DNA of 64,000 bases from CAVPGP01 sp963718065 (GTDB lineage Bacteria > Actinomycetota > Thermoleophilia > Gaiellales > Gaiellaceae). The notes under the pieces were generated by a model, which saw only the letters and a list, made by a program, of their open reading frames with translations, made no database searches and was not told the DNA's origin. Where the stretch lies: contig CAVQYE010000011.1 in the NCBI GenBank assembly GCA_963718065.1, positions 62,001 through 126,000 on the forward strand. The letters are read 5' to 3'. Below are positions 27,236 to 35,526 of the stretch, one piece after another (positions within the stretch are counted from its first letter, which is position 1; the number at the start of each line of letters is the position of its first letter). The translations under genes and the position numbers were made by a program.

Positions 27236-28057
27236 GTGAGCGCGATCGCCGAGCTGGCAGAGGACAGGGTCGTCGAGGGCGTCTACGCCGTCTCGCGCAA
27301 GCGCAGGCTGAAGACGAGGAACGGCGCCCCGTACATCGCGCTGGAGCTCGTCGACCAGAGCGGCCGCATCGAGGCGCGGGTCTGGAACGACGTCGAGCTG
27401 CTGGACGGGCGCTTCGCCGAGGGCGACGCCGTACGCGTGCTCGGTCGGGTGGAGAAGTTCAAGGACCGGCTCCAGCTCGACGTCCGCTCGATCGAGTCGG
27501 TCGCGGACACGGACCCCGCGTCGCTGACGCCGACGATGCGGCGTGACCCGGAGGAGCTGCTCGGCTTCCTGGAGTTCCTCGTCGCGGAGATCTCCCACGC
27601 GGGCCTCGCAACGACGGTGCGGCGCGTCCTCGACGGCGTCGAGCTGCAGGCGTACCCCGCCACGGTCGAGGAGCACCACTCGTACGCGGGCGGTCTGCTC
27701 GAGCACACCGTCGGCGTGGCGACGCTCTGCCGCGAGACCGCGCAGCTTCATCCCCGCCTGCGCGGCGACCTCGTCCTCGCCGCAGCCCTCGTGCACGACG
27801 TCGGCCGCGTCTACGAGCTCGGCCGCGGGCCGTCGTTCCAGCCTTCCGACGAAGGGCGCCTGCTCGGCCACGTGCATCTCGGCCTGAGGCGGATCGAGGA
27901 TCGGGTCGAGGGCCTGACGGCTGCGCAGGCGGCCGAGCTCCTGCACTGCGTCGCGGTCCACCACGACGCGCGCGCCGCTCGAACCGCGGAGGCGTCGGTC
28001 CTCTACCACGCGAACCAGCTCGACGCGATCGCCGCGACGCGGCCCGTGCCCGGCTAG
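27236..28057 (+). CDS. OB-fold/HD-domain nuclease, YhaM-like 3'-5' exonuclease family
   Basis: An N-terminal OB fold (residues about 8-85: YIALELVDQSGRIEARVWND) is followed by an HD domain (about 120-270) with EEHHSYAGGLLEHTVGVA and LVHDVGRVYELG holding the His-Asp metal site, and CVAVHHDARAA near the end. YhaM-family enzymes degrade RNA and single-stranded DNA 3'-5'. 273 residues, slightly shorter than Bacillus YhaM. The next gene follows after 2 nt. Confidence 0.85.
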   Translation: MSAIAELAEDRVVEGVYAVSRKRRLKTRNGAPYIALELVDQSGRIEARVWNDVELLDGRFAEGDAVRVLGRVEKFKDRLQLDVRSIESVADTDPASLTPTMRRDPEELLGFLEFLVAEISHAGLATTVRRVLDGVELQAYPATVEEHHSYAGGLLEHTVGVATLCRETAQLHPRLRGDLVLAAALVHDVGRVYELGRGPSFQPSDEGRLLGHVHLGLRRIEDRVEGLTAAQAAELLHCVAVHHDARAARTAEASVLYHANQLDAIAATRPVPG

Positions 28058-28059
28058 GC

Positions 28060-28890
28060 TTGCTCGCCGTCTTCCTGGCGCTCGGCGCGAGCACCGCGTG
28101 GGGGGTCTCCGACTTCTTCGGGCCGCTGCAAGGCCGCAGGTACGGGACGCTGGCGGTGCTGCTGGTCGCGGAGGTCGCAGGCATGATCGCGATCGCGATC
28201 GCCGTCGGGATCAGCTGGCATCTGCCCGACGATCCTGCCGTGTGGCTCGCAGTCCCTGCGGCGGTCGCCGGGACCGTCGGCCTCTACGCCTACTACCGGG
28301 GCATGGCCGTCGGCGCGATCAGCGTCGTCGCGCCCGTCGCCGCGGTCTCGGCGGTCGTTCCCGTCCTGATCGGGCTCGCGACCGGCGACAGCCCGTCGCC
28401 GCTGCAGCTCGTCGGCATGGCGGTCGCGCTCACCGGAGTCGCGCTGGCGTCGCGCGAGCCCGGCAGCGGCCCGCGCAACGTGGCCGCCGGCGTGTGGCTT
28501 GCACTCCTCGCGGCGTTCGCCTTCGGCTTCTACTTCACGCCGATGCACGCCGCGGGGAACGCCGACTTCCTCTGGGCATCGCTCATCTTCCGCGTCGTCG
28601 CGACCGCGATGGTCGCCGTGGCGGCGCTCATCGTGCGGCCGAGCATCGCGATCGACCGGCGCGGGCTCACGATCGTGATCCTGGCCGGTATGGGCGACAC
28701 GCTGGGTAACGTCCTCTTCGCGGCCTCCTCGGCGTACGGCCTCGTCAGCGTCACGTCCGTGCTCGCGTCGCTCTACCCGGTGTGGACAGTGATCCTCGCT
28801 CGGGCGGTGCTCGGCGAACGCGTCTCGTCCGGCCAGCAGGTCGGCATTGCCGGCACGCTCCTCGGGGTGACGCTGATCTCGGCCGGCTGA
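28060..28890 (+). CDS. EamA/DMT-superfamily transporter
   Basis: 276 residues with ten hydrophobic segments arranged as two EamA repeats (first ends near residue 128, VGMAVALTGVALASREPG; second ends VGIAGTLLGVTLISAG). GLYAYYRGMAVGAISVVAPVAA and SLYPVWTVILARAVLGERVS are typical. Exporter of metabolites; substrate unknown. The start is TTG 28060 just after the preceding stop. Confidence 0.87.
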   Translation: MLAVFLALGASTAWGVSDFFGPLQGRRYGTLAVLLVAEVAGMIAIAIAVGISWHLPDDPAVWLAVPAAVAGTVGLYAYYRGMAVGAISVVAPVAAVSAVVPVLIGLATGDSPSPLQLVGMAVALTGVALASREPGSGPRNVAAGVWLALLAAFAFGFYFTPMHAAGNADFLWASLIFRVVATAMVAVAALIVRPSIAIDRRGLTIVILAGMGDTLGNVLFAASSAYGLVSVTSVLASLYPVWTVILARAVLGERVSSGQQVGIAGTLLGVTLISAG

Positions 28891-28896
28891 TCGGGG

Positions 28897-29859
28897 CTAG
28901 AGATTGCGGCGGCGCAGGACCAGGCCGAGCGGCAGGATCGCCACGAGCGCGACGTAGGGCGACAGCGGCCGCACGGTCGTGTGGCTCGGCACCTGCGTCC
29001 GCGGTCCGTCGCCGACGAGCTGCTTGACGCGCGCCGCCACCTGGCCCTGCTGCCCCTCCGTATAGACCGGCGCACCGAGCGCGGCGCCGAGAGCTTGCAG
29101 CGAGGCGGTCGCCGAGGCGTCCGCGGTGTAGCGCGGATCGGCCCGGCCGCCCGTGAAGACCCGTTCGCGCGGCTGCCAGAGCTGCAGGAAGACGAGGCTG
29201 ACCTTGCCCTGGTGGAGGCGTGATGTCATCGCCGCAGCCGAAGCGGGGACCGACTCGCCGTCGGTCAGGATGACGGCGACGCGCTTGCGCGTCGTGCCCG
29301 GGAAATAGCCGGCGTTGCCGAAGGCGCCGAGGCTCGCGAGGCTTGTCGTCGTCCCGTTGCCCTTGCGCAGCGGCGGCGGCCGGTCGATCCCCATCGCGTT
29401 CTCGAGCGTCGCGCGGAAGTCGGCGGCGTCGCTGGAGGGGAAGAGATGCGGGAGCACGCGGTCGGTCAGCGAGGCGAGCCCGACCCGGATCTCCGGCAGC
29501 GACCGCCGCAGCCCGAGGGCGATCCCGCTCGCGCGGGCGAAGCGGGTCGCCGCCTGCGGTCCCGCGGCAGCGGCCATCGACCGCGACGAGTCGACGACGA
29601 CATACACATCGGCATCGCTGCGGACCGACGCAGTGTGGCGCTCGGAGCGCACCGGCTGCGCGGCGGCGAGGGCGAGCAGTCCGACGACCGCTGCGGCTGC
29701 CAGGGCCGGGACGAAACGGTGGGAGCCGGCGGCCGGGCGCAGACCCAGCACGCGCCGCACGGCGGCGACGCGCCGCTGCCCGACGGCGAATGCCGCCAGC
29801 GGCAGGATCGCCGCGAGGGCAACGAGGGCGGCGAGCGGACTGACGAACGTGACGTTCAT
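28897..29859 (-). CDS. VWA-domain membrane protein (BatA/BatB-like)
   Basis: 320 residues. Two N-terminal helices, a von Willebrand A domain (about 88-270) with MIDAS start VYVVVDSSRSM and VAVILTDGES, and a C-terminal helix (VALVAILPLGLVLRRR). The last gene of the MoxR-DUF58 operon. Aerotolerance-type Bat proteins act at the membrane with MoxR ATPases. The ATG overlaps the previous stop by one base. Confidence 0.83.
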   Translation of the reverse strand: MNVTFVSPLAALVALAAILPLAAFAVGQRRVAAVRRVLGLRPAAGSHRFVPALAAAAVVGLLALAAAQPVRSERHTASVRSDADVYVVVDSSRSMAAAAGPQAATRFARASGIALGLRRSLPEIRVGLASLTDRVLPHLFPSSDAADFRATLENAMGIDRPPPLRKGNGTTTSLASLGAFGNAGYFPGTTRKRVAVILTDGESVPASAAAMTSRLHQGKVSLVFLQLWQPRERVFTGGRADPRYTADASATASLQALGAALGAPVYTEGQQGQVAARVKQLVGDGPRTQVPSHTTVRPLSPYVALVAILPLGLVLRRRNL

Positions 29860-30488
29860 CAGAAGCCGGACCCGCCCGTCGCAGCGCTGGCACCGACGCC
29901 GCCCCTGCCGCCCGAGTCCTGGGGAGCGTCGCGACGGCGCTCGCCGCTCGGCTGCGTCAGGTCGAGGATGAGCTCGAGGTCGAACTTGGCGTCGTCTCCC
30001 GACAGTGCGAGCCGCGCGGCCGTCTTCAGCGACTCGATCGAGCGCTGGACGAGAGAGGGGCCGGACCCGCCGGACCCGTGCGCGTCCTCCCAGAGCAGGA
30101 CGCCGAGCAGCAGCGCCGCCCGCGACCGCTGGGCCGGATCGACCGCCTGGCGCGAGATGCCGTCGAGCGAGGCCTCGGCCTCACCGCGGCGCGAGAGCCG
30201 TTGCATCTCCTCGGCGTAGCCGCTCGCCTGCCCGCGCGAGCGGACGAACGCCGACTCCGCCCGCCGAAGCGTGAGCTCGTCCTGCAATCCCGCCGCGTCG
30301 CGCGCCAGCCGGTCGGCGCGGCTCGTCCGCGGCACCCACAGGCCGGGCGTGGCCGGATCCGCCGCAAACGCCGCGTCGTCGTGGCGCAGATCGCCCGAAA
30401 GCTGCCCTGCCGCTCCCGCCAGTGCGGCGAGCACGAGCCCTGCGCCCACCAGGACGATCGCAGCGACGATGCGCAGGCGCCGGCTCAC
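29859..30488 (-). CDS. Membrane-anchored hypothetical protein of the MoxR operon
   Basis: 209 residues with one N-terminal helix (IVAAIVLVGAGLVLAALAGA) and a helical, charged region reminiscent of a TPR-like stalk (DRLARDAAGLQDELTLRRAES, RSRAALLLGVLLWEDA), ending in a Gly/Ser-rich tail. GTG 30488 is preferred because it overlaps the preceding stop (GTGA); a GTG 12 nt upstream is possible. Its position equals that of BatC-type genes, but similarity is weak. Confidence 0.65.
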   Translation of the reverse strand: MSRRLRIVAAIVLVGAGLVLAALAGAAGQLSGDLRHDDAAFAADPATPGLWVPRTSRADRLARDAAGLQDELTLRRAESAFVRSRGQASGYAEEMQRLSRRGEAEASLDGISRQAVDPAQRSRAALLLGVLLWEDAHGSGGSGPSLVQRSIESLKTAARLALSGDDAKFDLELILDLTQPSGERRRDAPQDSGGRGGVGASAATGGSGF

Positions 30489-31318
30489 CGGCTCTTCCAC
30501 TCGAGCCGCGCGCCCCAGAGCTCGTTCGCCGCGAGGGCGAACGCGACCAGCAGCGCGCAGGCGATGAGCGCGGCCGGCGAGGTCCCGCTGAGGACACCGC
30601 TCTCCTTGGCCTCGGCACCGGCGCGAAGAGACCGGATCTTGATGAACGCCGAGGCGCCGAGCTGCTGCAGGAAATAGTCGCGCTGGGCTCCTTCGGTGGC
30701 CATGATCTTGAGCGGGATCCCGTCGGCGCGGTACTGGGCGAGCACTCTCGAGAGCGCAGGCACGTCGAAGAGCGAGTCGTCGAGGTCGCTGATCAGGACG
30801 ACCTCACGCTTGCGCGAGTCGACGGCCTTCAGCATCTGCCGGGCGAGCACGAGGCCGGTCGAGATGCGCGTGCCGCCGCGGAAGGCGTCCGACCACGGAG
30901 TCCTGCGGTCGTTGATCCGCTGCACGCGGAACGGGTCGATCCGATTCGGATCCGGAAGGTCGAAGAAGCGGACGAGCGAGCCAAGCTCCTTCGCCTTCGC
31001 GTTCGAGGGCAGCGCCTCGTACGCGACGTCGGAGAAGAGCACGAGCCCGGCGTGGGCGTCGGACGCGGCGAGGCGGCGGAAGAAACGAACTGTCTCCCTG
31101 CTCGGCGACGACTCGGTGGAGGCCGAGAGGTCGAGCACGACGATGCCGCTCGTGCCCGGGGCGAGGAGGGCGTTCTCGGCGACGTCGAGGCGCGACGACG
31201 CGAACCAGGCCGCCCCGAGCAGCACGACGAGGAGCGCCCCGAGCGCGAGCCGGATCGAGGCCGTGCGGCGCGCGGCTCCACGTAGGGCGCCTGCGTCTGC
31301 GAGCGGGATCGTCGTCAC
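30485..31318 (-). CDS. VWA-domain membrane protein of the MoxR operon
   Basis: 277 residues from GTG 31318. N-terminal helix (ALGALLVVLLGAAWFASS), VWA domain (about 55-230) with GIVVLDLSAST matching the DxSxS metal site and EVVLISDLDDSLFDVPALS, and a C-terminal helix (AALIACALLVAFALAA). GTGA overlap with the upstream gene. Probably pairs with the other VWA protein of the operon. Confidence 0.8.
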   Translation of the reverse strand: MTTIPLADAGALRGAARRTASIRLALGALLVVLLGAAWFASSRLDVAENALLAPGTSGIVVLDLSASTESSPSRETVRFFRRLAASDAHAGLVLFSDVAYEALPSNAKAKELGSLVRFFDLPDPNRIDPFRVQRINDRRTPWSDAFRGGTRISTGLVLARQMLKAVDSRKREVVLISDLDDSLFDVPALSRVLAQYRADGIPLKIMATEGAQRDYFLQQLGASAFIKIRSLRAGAEAKESGVLSGTSPAALIACALLVAFALAANELWGARLEWKSR

Positions 31319-32181
31319 GCGCTTCCCTCCGCCTGCCGCGCGAGGCGGTCCATCTCGTCCTCTTCCGGGGTCGGCGGCGACCACGCCAGCTCGCGGATCC
31401 GCGTCCCGAGCTCGGGATCGTCGACCTCGCGCGCGAGCCGCTCGAGCGCGCGGCGGCGCGGCGGCGTGTCCTGAGCGCGGGCGCTACGAACGTGGGCAAG
31501 CGCCCGCTCGAGCGGCGTGCGGCGGTCGACCCGGCGGTACGACGGTAGGAGTGCAACGAGCTCTGGACCGAGCAACGCCGCCGCGCCGAGGAATGCCAGC
31601 GCCGCGGCCGCCAGCAGGAGCCAGTGCAGCGTGCCCGGAGCGACTCGCTGCGTCGCGGCCGGGAGCGGCAGCACGTCGAAGCGAAGCCCGGGCCGGCCCA
31701 GGTCCTGCGCACCGACGCGCGTCTCGACGCGTAGTGCCGACCAGATGCCGGTCGCGAGCCCGCCGCGATACTCCGCGCGCACGGGTGCGAAGACGAAGCG
31801 CCGCGCCGTCTGCTGGGGCAAACAGGTGCGGGCGAGGCAGTCGATCGACCAGCGGTAGCGGAGCTGGGTCAATGCGCCGCCTCCTCCGGTCGTCGCCGGG
31901 CCTCGCGTGACGGTCGGTGCGCCGATCACCTCGTAGGGCGCGAACGCCGCGACGATCTTCACCGCATCGGGATCGACGCGCGCCGTGTCGACGAGGACGT
32001 CCGCCTGCGCGACGATCGCATCGCCGAACTGGGCGGCGCGCGGGGCCAGCGTCGTGTGCACCTGCACCGGATCGGCCGGCGCAACCGGCGTGCGGGCGTC
32101 CTCCCTCGTAGCGAGCACGAACGCAACCGCAGCCGCCAGCACGAGCACGAGCGCGACCGCAGCGGCCTGGGCGCGGCTCAC
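31315..32181 (-). CDS. Membrane protein of the MoxR operon, BatD-like position
   Basis: 288 residues: N-terminal signal anchor (AAAVALVLVLAAAVAFVLA), an extracytoplasmic beta-type domain (about 35-165, VHTTLAPRAAQFGDAIVAQ), a second helix (LLLAAAALAFLGAAALLG) and a charged cytoplasmic tail (RTPLERALAHVRSARAQD). Topology and order match BatD-like proteins. GTG 32181 overlaps the DUF58 stop. Confidence 0.7.
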   Translation of the reverse strand: MSRAQAAAVALVLVLAAAVAFVLATREDARTPVAPADPVQVHTTLAPRAAQFGDAIVAQADVLVDTARVDPDAVKIVAAFAPYEVIGAPTVTRGPATTGGGGALTQLRYRWSIDCLARTCLPQQTARRFVFAPVRAEYRGGLATGIWSALRVETRVGAQDLGRPGLRFDVLPLPAATQRVAPGTLHWLLLAAAALAFLGAAALLGPELVALLPSYRRVDRRTPLERALAHVRSARAQDTPPRRRALERLAREVDDPELGTRIRELAWSPPTPEEDEMDRLARQAEGSA

Positions 32182-33107
32182 CATCCGCGCCTCCGCTCGT
32201 ACAGCCGCTGATCCGACCACGAGATGAACGCCTGCAGGATGTCGCCCGGGTCCGCGGACTCGACGATCACCGGCTCGTTGCCGAGGCCTCGGAAGTCGCG
32301 GACGAGCTCGGCCCGCCGCGCGATGTTCGCCTCGCGCCGGGCCGTCGCCTCACGACGAGTCAGCCGCACGGGCCGCACGACTCCCGTCGACGGCTCGAGG
32401 ACGGGCAGGACGACCGAGCCCACGTCGGGGAAGCTCGCCTCCCAGAGCGGGTCCTGAATCACGACCGGCACGACGTCCCACCTCCGCTCGGCCGCGCGCT
32501 GCCAGACCTCTCGGCCGGGGCTGACGAGGAAATCCGAGAACACGAAGAGGAGGCTCCCAGACGGCAGGACGCCGCGGAGACGGCCGAGGAAGCCGAACGA
32601 GTGCTCGAGGTTGTCCTCCGGCGCGTCGAAACGATCCCACGGCAGGTGGTTCTCCTTCACCCGCCAGCGCTCGGCCGGGCTGACCGGCGGCCGCCAGAAC
32701 GGCTCGGGCTCGCCGTTCGCAAAGTCGAGGTAGCCGACGAAGCCGTTCGCGCGCACGGCGCTGTCGGCGACGAGCGACCCGGCTGCGCGCAGCGCCGCCG
32801 GCTTCGACAGCCACGGCAGCCCCGGCGGGCAGAGCGCCATCGCGGGCCGCCTGTCGACGACCAGCACGACGCGCGGCGCCTCCTCGGCGAACTTCTCGCG
32901 GACGATGAAGTCGTCGGAGCCCGTCGCGGACGCGTACTTCGCCGAGGCGCCCCAGTCGATGGTGTCGATGTCGTCGCCCGGCCGGTAGAGACGTGAGCCG
33001 GCGACGTCCGAGCCGCTGCCGCGACGCGCGGAGGCCATGGCGCCGTAGGCCAGCCCGATCAGCCTCCGCCGGAGGACGAGCGGGAACGTGGCCTCGCGGA
33101 CCGGCAC
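32178..33107 (-). CDS. DUF58 domain protein
   Basis: 309 residues. The hallmark SRLYRPGDDIDTIDWGASAK is at about residues 38-57, followed by a VWA-like fold (APRVVLVVDRRPAMAL, GSLLFVFSDFLVSPG). DUF58 proteins are partners of MoxR ATPases, and the MoxR gene lies 7 nt upstream. GTG start. Confidence 0.88.
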   Translation of the reverse strand: MPVREATFPLVLRRRLIGLAYGAMASARRGSGSDVAGSRLYRPGDDIDTIDWGASAKYASATGSDDFIVREKFAEEAPRVVLVVDRRPAMALCPPGLPWLSKPAALRAAGSLVADSAVRANGFVGYLDFANGEPEPFWRPPVSPAERWRVKENHLPWDRFDAPEDNLEHSFGFLGRLRGVLPSGSLLFVFSDFLVSPGREVWQRAAERRWDVVPVVIQDPLWEASFPDVGSVVLPVLEPSTGVVRPVRLTRREATARREANIARRAELVRDFRGLGNEPVIVESADPGDILQAFISWSDQRLYERRRGW

Positions 33108-33114
33108 CTACCTG

Positions 33115-34143
33115 CTACTTCGGCTCGAGGAGGACGAGCTCTGCGTCGGCCGGCTCGGGCCGCGGCGCCACCGCGAAGCAGGCGTCCCGGAACCGCTCGA
33201 GTGCGTGCTCGTAGCCCTCGGCACGCGTCTCGGCGAGGAAGAGCGGCGTGAAGATGATGCGGTGGCCGAGCACCGGCAGGAACAGGCGCTCGACGTCCTC
33301 GGGCGTGACGTAGGCGCGCCCGTGCAGGAGCGCCCAGGCCCGAACCGCCCGTTCGAGCGCCAGGCTGCCGCGCACGGATGCCCCGACCGCGACCGACTCC
33401 AGCTCGCGGGTCGCTCGCACGAGGGCGACGATCCAGCGCTCGATCAGCTCGTCGACGTAGACGTCCTCGACGCCGTCCTGGAGCCCCTTCAGCTCGGCGA
33501 GCGTGATCGCCGCCCGCAGGTGCTTGAGCGGGTGGCCGCCCCGCTGCTCGCGGATGATCCGCAGCTCGTGCTCGGCACCCGGGTAGCCGAGCGCGGTCTT
33601 CAGGAAGAAGCGGTCGAGCTGGGCTTCGGGCAGCGGGAAGGTGCCCTCGTGCTCGATCGGGTTCTCCGTCGCCAGAAGCAGGAACGGATCCGGCAGCTCA
33701 CGTGTCGCGCCGTCGACCGTCACCTGGCGCTCGGCCATCGCCTCGAGGAGCGCCGACTGGGTCTTCGGCATCGCGCGGTTGATCTCGTCGACCAGCAGCA
33801 CGTTCGCGAACACGGGCCCGGGCCGGAACTCGAAGTCGCGGTCCTTCTGGTTGAACACCGAAAGGCCCGTGACGTCGGTGGGCTGCAGGTCCGGGGTGCA
33901 CTGGATCCGCGAGTTGGTGATGCCTTCCACGGATTGCGCGATCGCCCGGGCGAGCACCGTCTTCGCCGTGCCGGGGACGTCCTCGAACAGCACGTGGCCC
34001 TCGCACGTCAGCGCGGCGAGGATGAGGGTGATCTCCTCGCTCTTGCCGTGGACGACGGTCTCGATGTTCGCGCGCAGCCGTGCTGCCGTGTCGGCAGCCT
34101 GCAGGAACCGATCGCTCTCCGCGACGCGAGCCACAGGTGCCAT
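33115..34143 (-). CDS. MoxR-family AAA+ ATPase
   Basis: 342 residues. Walker A EDVPGTAKTVLARAIA (about 54-69; the P-loop is GTAKT), Walker B NVLLVDEINRAMPKTQSALL (about 114-133), sensor LLLATENPIEHEGTFPLPEA and sensor-2 region. These chaperone-like ATPases act on metal or membrane complexes with DUF58/VWA partners, as in this operon. First gene; ATG 34143. The upstream gap carries GAACTGTGTTC (34154-34164), a short palindrome. Confidence 0.92.
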   Translation of the reverse strand: MAPVARVAESDRFLQAADTAARLRANIETVVHGKSEEITLILAALTCEGHVLFEDVPGTAKTVLARAIAQSVEGITNSRIQCTPDLQPTDVTGLSVFNQKDRDFEFRPGPVFANVLLVDEINRAMPKTQSALLEAMAERQVTVDGATRELPDPFLLLATENPIEHEGTFPLPEAQLDRFFLKTALGYPGAEHELRIIREQRGGHPLKHLRAAITLAELKGLQDGVEDVYVDELIERWIVALVRATRELESVAVGASVRGSLALERAVRAWALLHGRAYVTPEDVERLFLPVLGHRIIFTPLFLAETRAEGYEHALERFRDACFAVAPRPEPADAELVLLEPK

Positions 34144-34210
34144 TTAAGACGAAGAACTGTGTTCGAATGTTGATTCTGGGTTGATTAGCTACTTGGGACA
34201 GGAGTGCACG

Positions 34211-34555
34211 ATGAGCAACGAACAAGCGGCGCCTGAGACGAAAGGCGTCACGACGGAGTCACTTGCAGCGGTTGACCTCGGCCCTGAGATCGAGGGCATG
34301 GCAGGGCGCCAGCTTCGAATGCGGATGGTGACCATCGAGCCTGGAGGCGTCTTCGGCCCGATTCACGACCACAAGGACAGACCAGGCATCGTCTACGTCC
34401 TGCAGGGAACGATCACCGACCATCGAGATGGAGTCGCGACGGACTATGGGCCGGGCGTGGGCTGGCCCGAAGACAGGAACACCACACACTGGCTCGAGAA
34501 CCGAGGAACGATTCCGGCGGTGGAGATCTCGGTCGACATCGTCAGGCACGAGTAA
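34211..34555 (+). CDS. Cupin-domain protein
   Basis: 114 residues. Cupin motif 1 FGPIHDHKDRPGIVYVLQG supplies HDH and the distal Glu is replaced; motif 2 GPGVGWPEDRNTTHWLENRG supplies His. ATG 34211 has GGAG 7 nt upstream. Base use is less GC-rich at third positions than neighbours, and it sits alone between divergent and convergent genes, which hints at recent acquisition. The ligand is unknown. Confidence 0.75.
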   Translation: MSNEQAAPETKGVTTESLAAVDLGPEIEGMAGRQLRMRMVTIEPGGVFGPIHDHKDRPGIVYVLQGTITDHRDGVATDYGPGVGWPEDRNTTHWLENRGTIPAVEISVDIVRHE

Positions 34556-34559
34556 GCCC

Positions 34560-34576
34560 AGGTCCGACGTCGACCT
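34560..34576. terminator. Short inverted repeat between convergent genes
   Basis: AGGTC and GACCT arms flank CGACGTC, located between the cupin stop and the stop of the convergent GTPase. It has no T run, so termination is only suggested by position. Confidence 0.25.
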
Positions 34577-34580
34577 GTAG

Positions 34581-35516
34581 CTACACGTTGAAACGGATAT
34601 TCAGGACGTCGCCGTCGCGGACGGCGTAGGTCTTCCCCTCCAGGCGCTGCTTCGACTGTCGCGCCGCCTCGGCGTGGGAGCCGGCCGCCACGAGGTCCTG
34701 CCAGTCGATCGCCTCGGCCCGGATGAAGCCGCGGGCGATGTCCGAATGGATCGTCTCCGCAGCGTCGAGCGCGGTCTCGCCCTCCCGCAGCGTCCAGGCT
34801 CGGGTCTCCTTCTCGCCCGCGGTGAAGAACGTGATCAGCCCGAGCGCGTCGCGCAGGCGGCGGACGACCTCCTCCAGCGCCGAGGCACCCTCGCGGAACT
34901 CGGAAGCCTCTTCGTCCGACATCTCGGAGAGCTCCGATTCGAGCTGGAGGTCGACCCGGTTCTCGCCGGAGCCGGCCGGCCCGTTCTCGATCGCGATCAG
35001 CGGCTTCGTGGTCAGCGGCTCGAGCTCGCCGGGAAGCTCGCCCGGCCAGTCGGCGAGCGTCTTGCCGGAGTCGAGGTGGGCGAGGATCTTCTCCAGCTCG
35101 TCGACCTCGGCACGGAGCTTCGGGTCGCCCGACTTCGCCTGCTTGCCCACCCGCTCGAGCCGGCCGGCGACGTGATCGCGGTCGGCCACCAGCAGCTCCA
35201 GCTTCAGGTTCTCCAGATCGTCCGCCGGCGTCGCGTCCGGCGAGAACGCATCGAGCACGACGAGCAGGGCGTCGACCTGCCGGAGGTTGCCGAGCAGCGC
35301 AGGCCCGGTGCCGGGGACGTCCTGCACGCGAACGCTCGCGGGAGTGATCTTCTTCGCGCCGACGACGTGCGCGAGTTGCAGCAGCCGGTCGTCAGAGATC
35401 GGCGCCATGGCCACGTTCGTCTTGCCGTACTCGCCACCGTGCGCCTTGGTCAGCGCCGTGAAGAGCATCGTCTTGCCGGCCCCGGGGAGGCCGACGATCC
35501 CGACTTCGAGCGCCAC
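34581..35516 (-). CDS. YchF/Obg-like GTPase family protein, divergent nucleotide site
   Basis: 311 residues against about 363 for YchF. Walker A GLPGAGKTMLFTALTKA (residues 9-25) replaces the usual GLPNVGKST. The base-recognition NVxE appears as AIENGP, and the middle is shortened. The C-terminal TGS part is well kept: GLITFFTAGEKETRAWTLRE, IHSDIARGFIRAEAI and EGKTYAVRDGDVLNIRFNV. YchF proteins hydrolyse ATP rather than GTP and bind ribosomes. The altered loops make specificity uncertain. GTG start. Confidence 0.85.
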   Translation of the reverse strand: MALEVGIVGLPGAGKTMLFTALTKAHGGEYGKTNVAMAPISDDRLLQLAHVVGAKKITPASVRVQDVPGTGPALLGNLRQVDALLVVLDAFSPDATPADDLENLKLELLVADRDHVAGRLERVGKQAKSGDPKLRAEVDELEKILAHLDSGKTLADWPGELPGELEPLTTKPLIAIENGPAGSGENRVDLQLESELSEMSDEEASEFREGASALEEVVRRLRDALGLITFFTAGEKETRAWTLREGETALDAAETIHSDIARGFIRAEAIDWQDLVAAGSHAEAARQSKQRLEGKTYAVRDGDVLNIRFNV

Positions 35517-35526
35517 GGGCTACAGG

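Noticed and set aside
34154..34164. GAACTGTGTTC palindrome upstream of moxR as a LexA/SOS box
   Set aside because: The arms GAAC and GTTC are 3 nt apart, but the actinobacterial LexA site needs a 4-nt centre with CGAAC/GTTCG, and the genes are not SOS genes.
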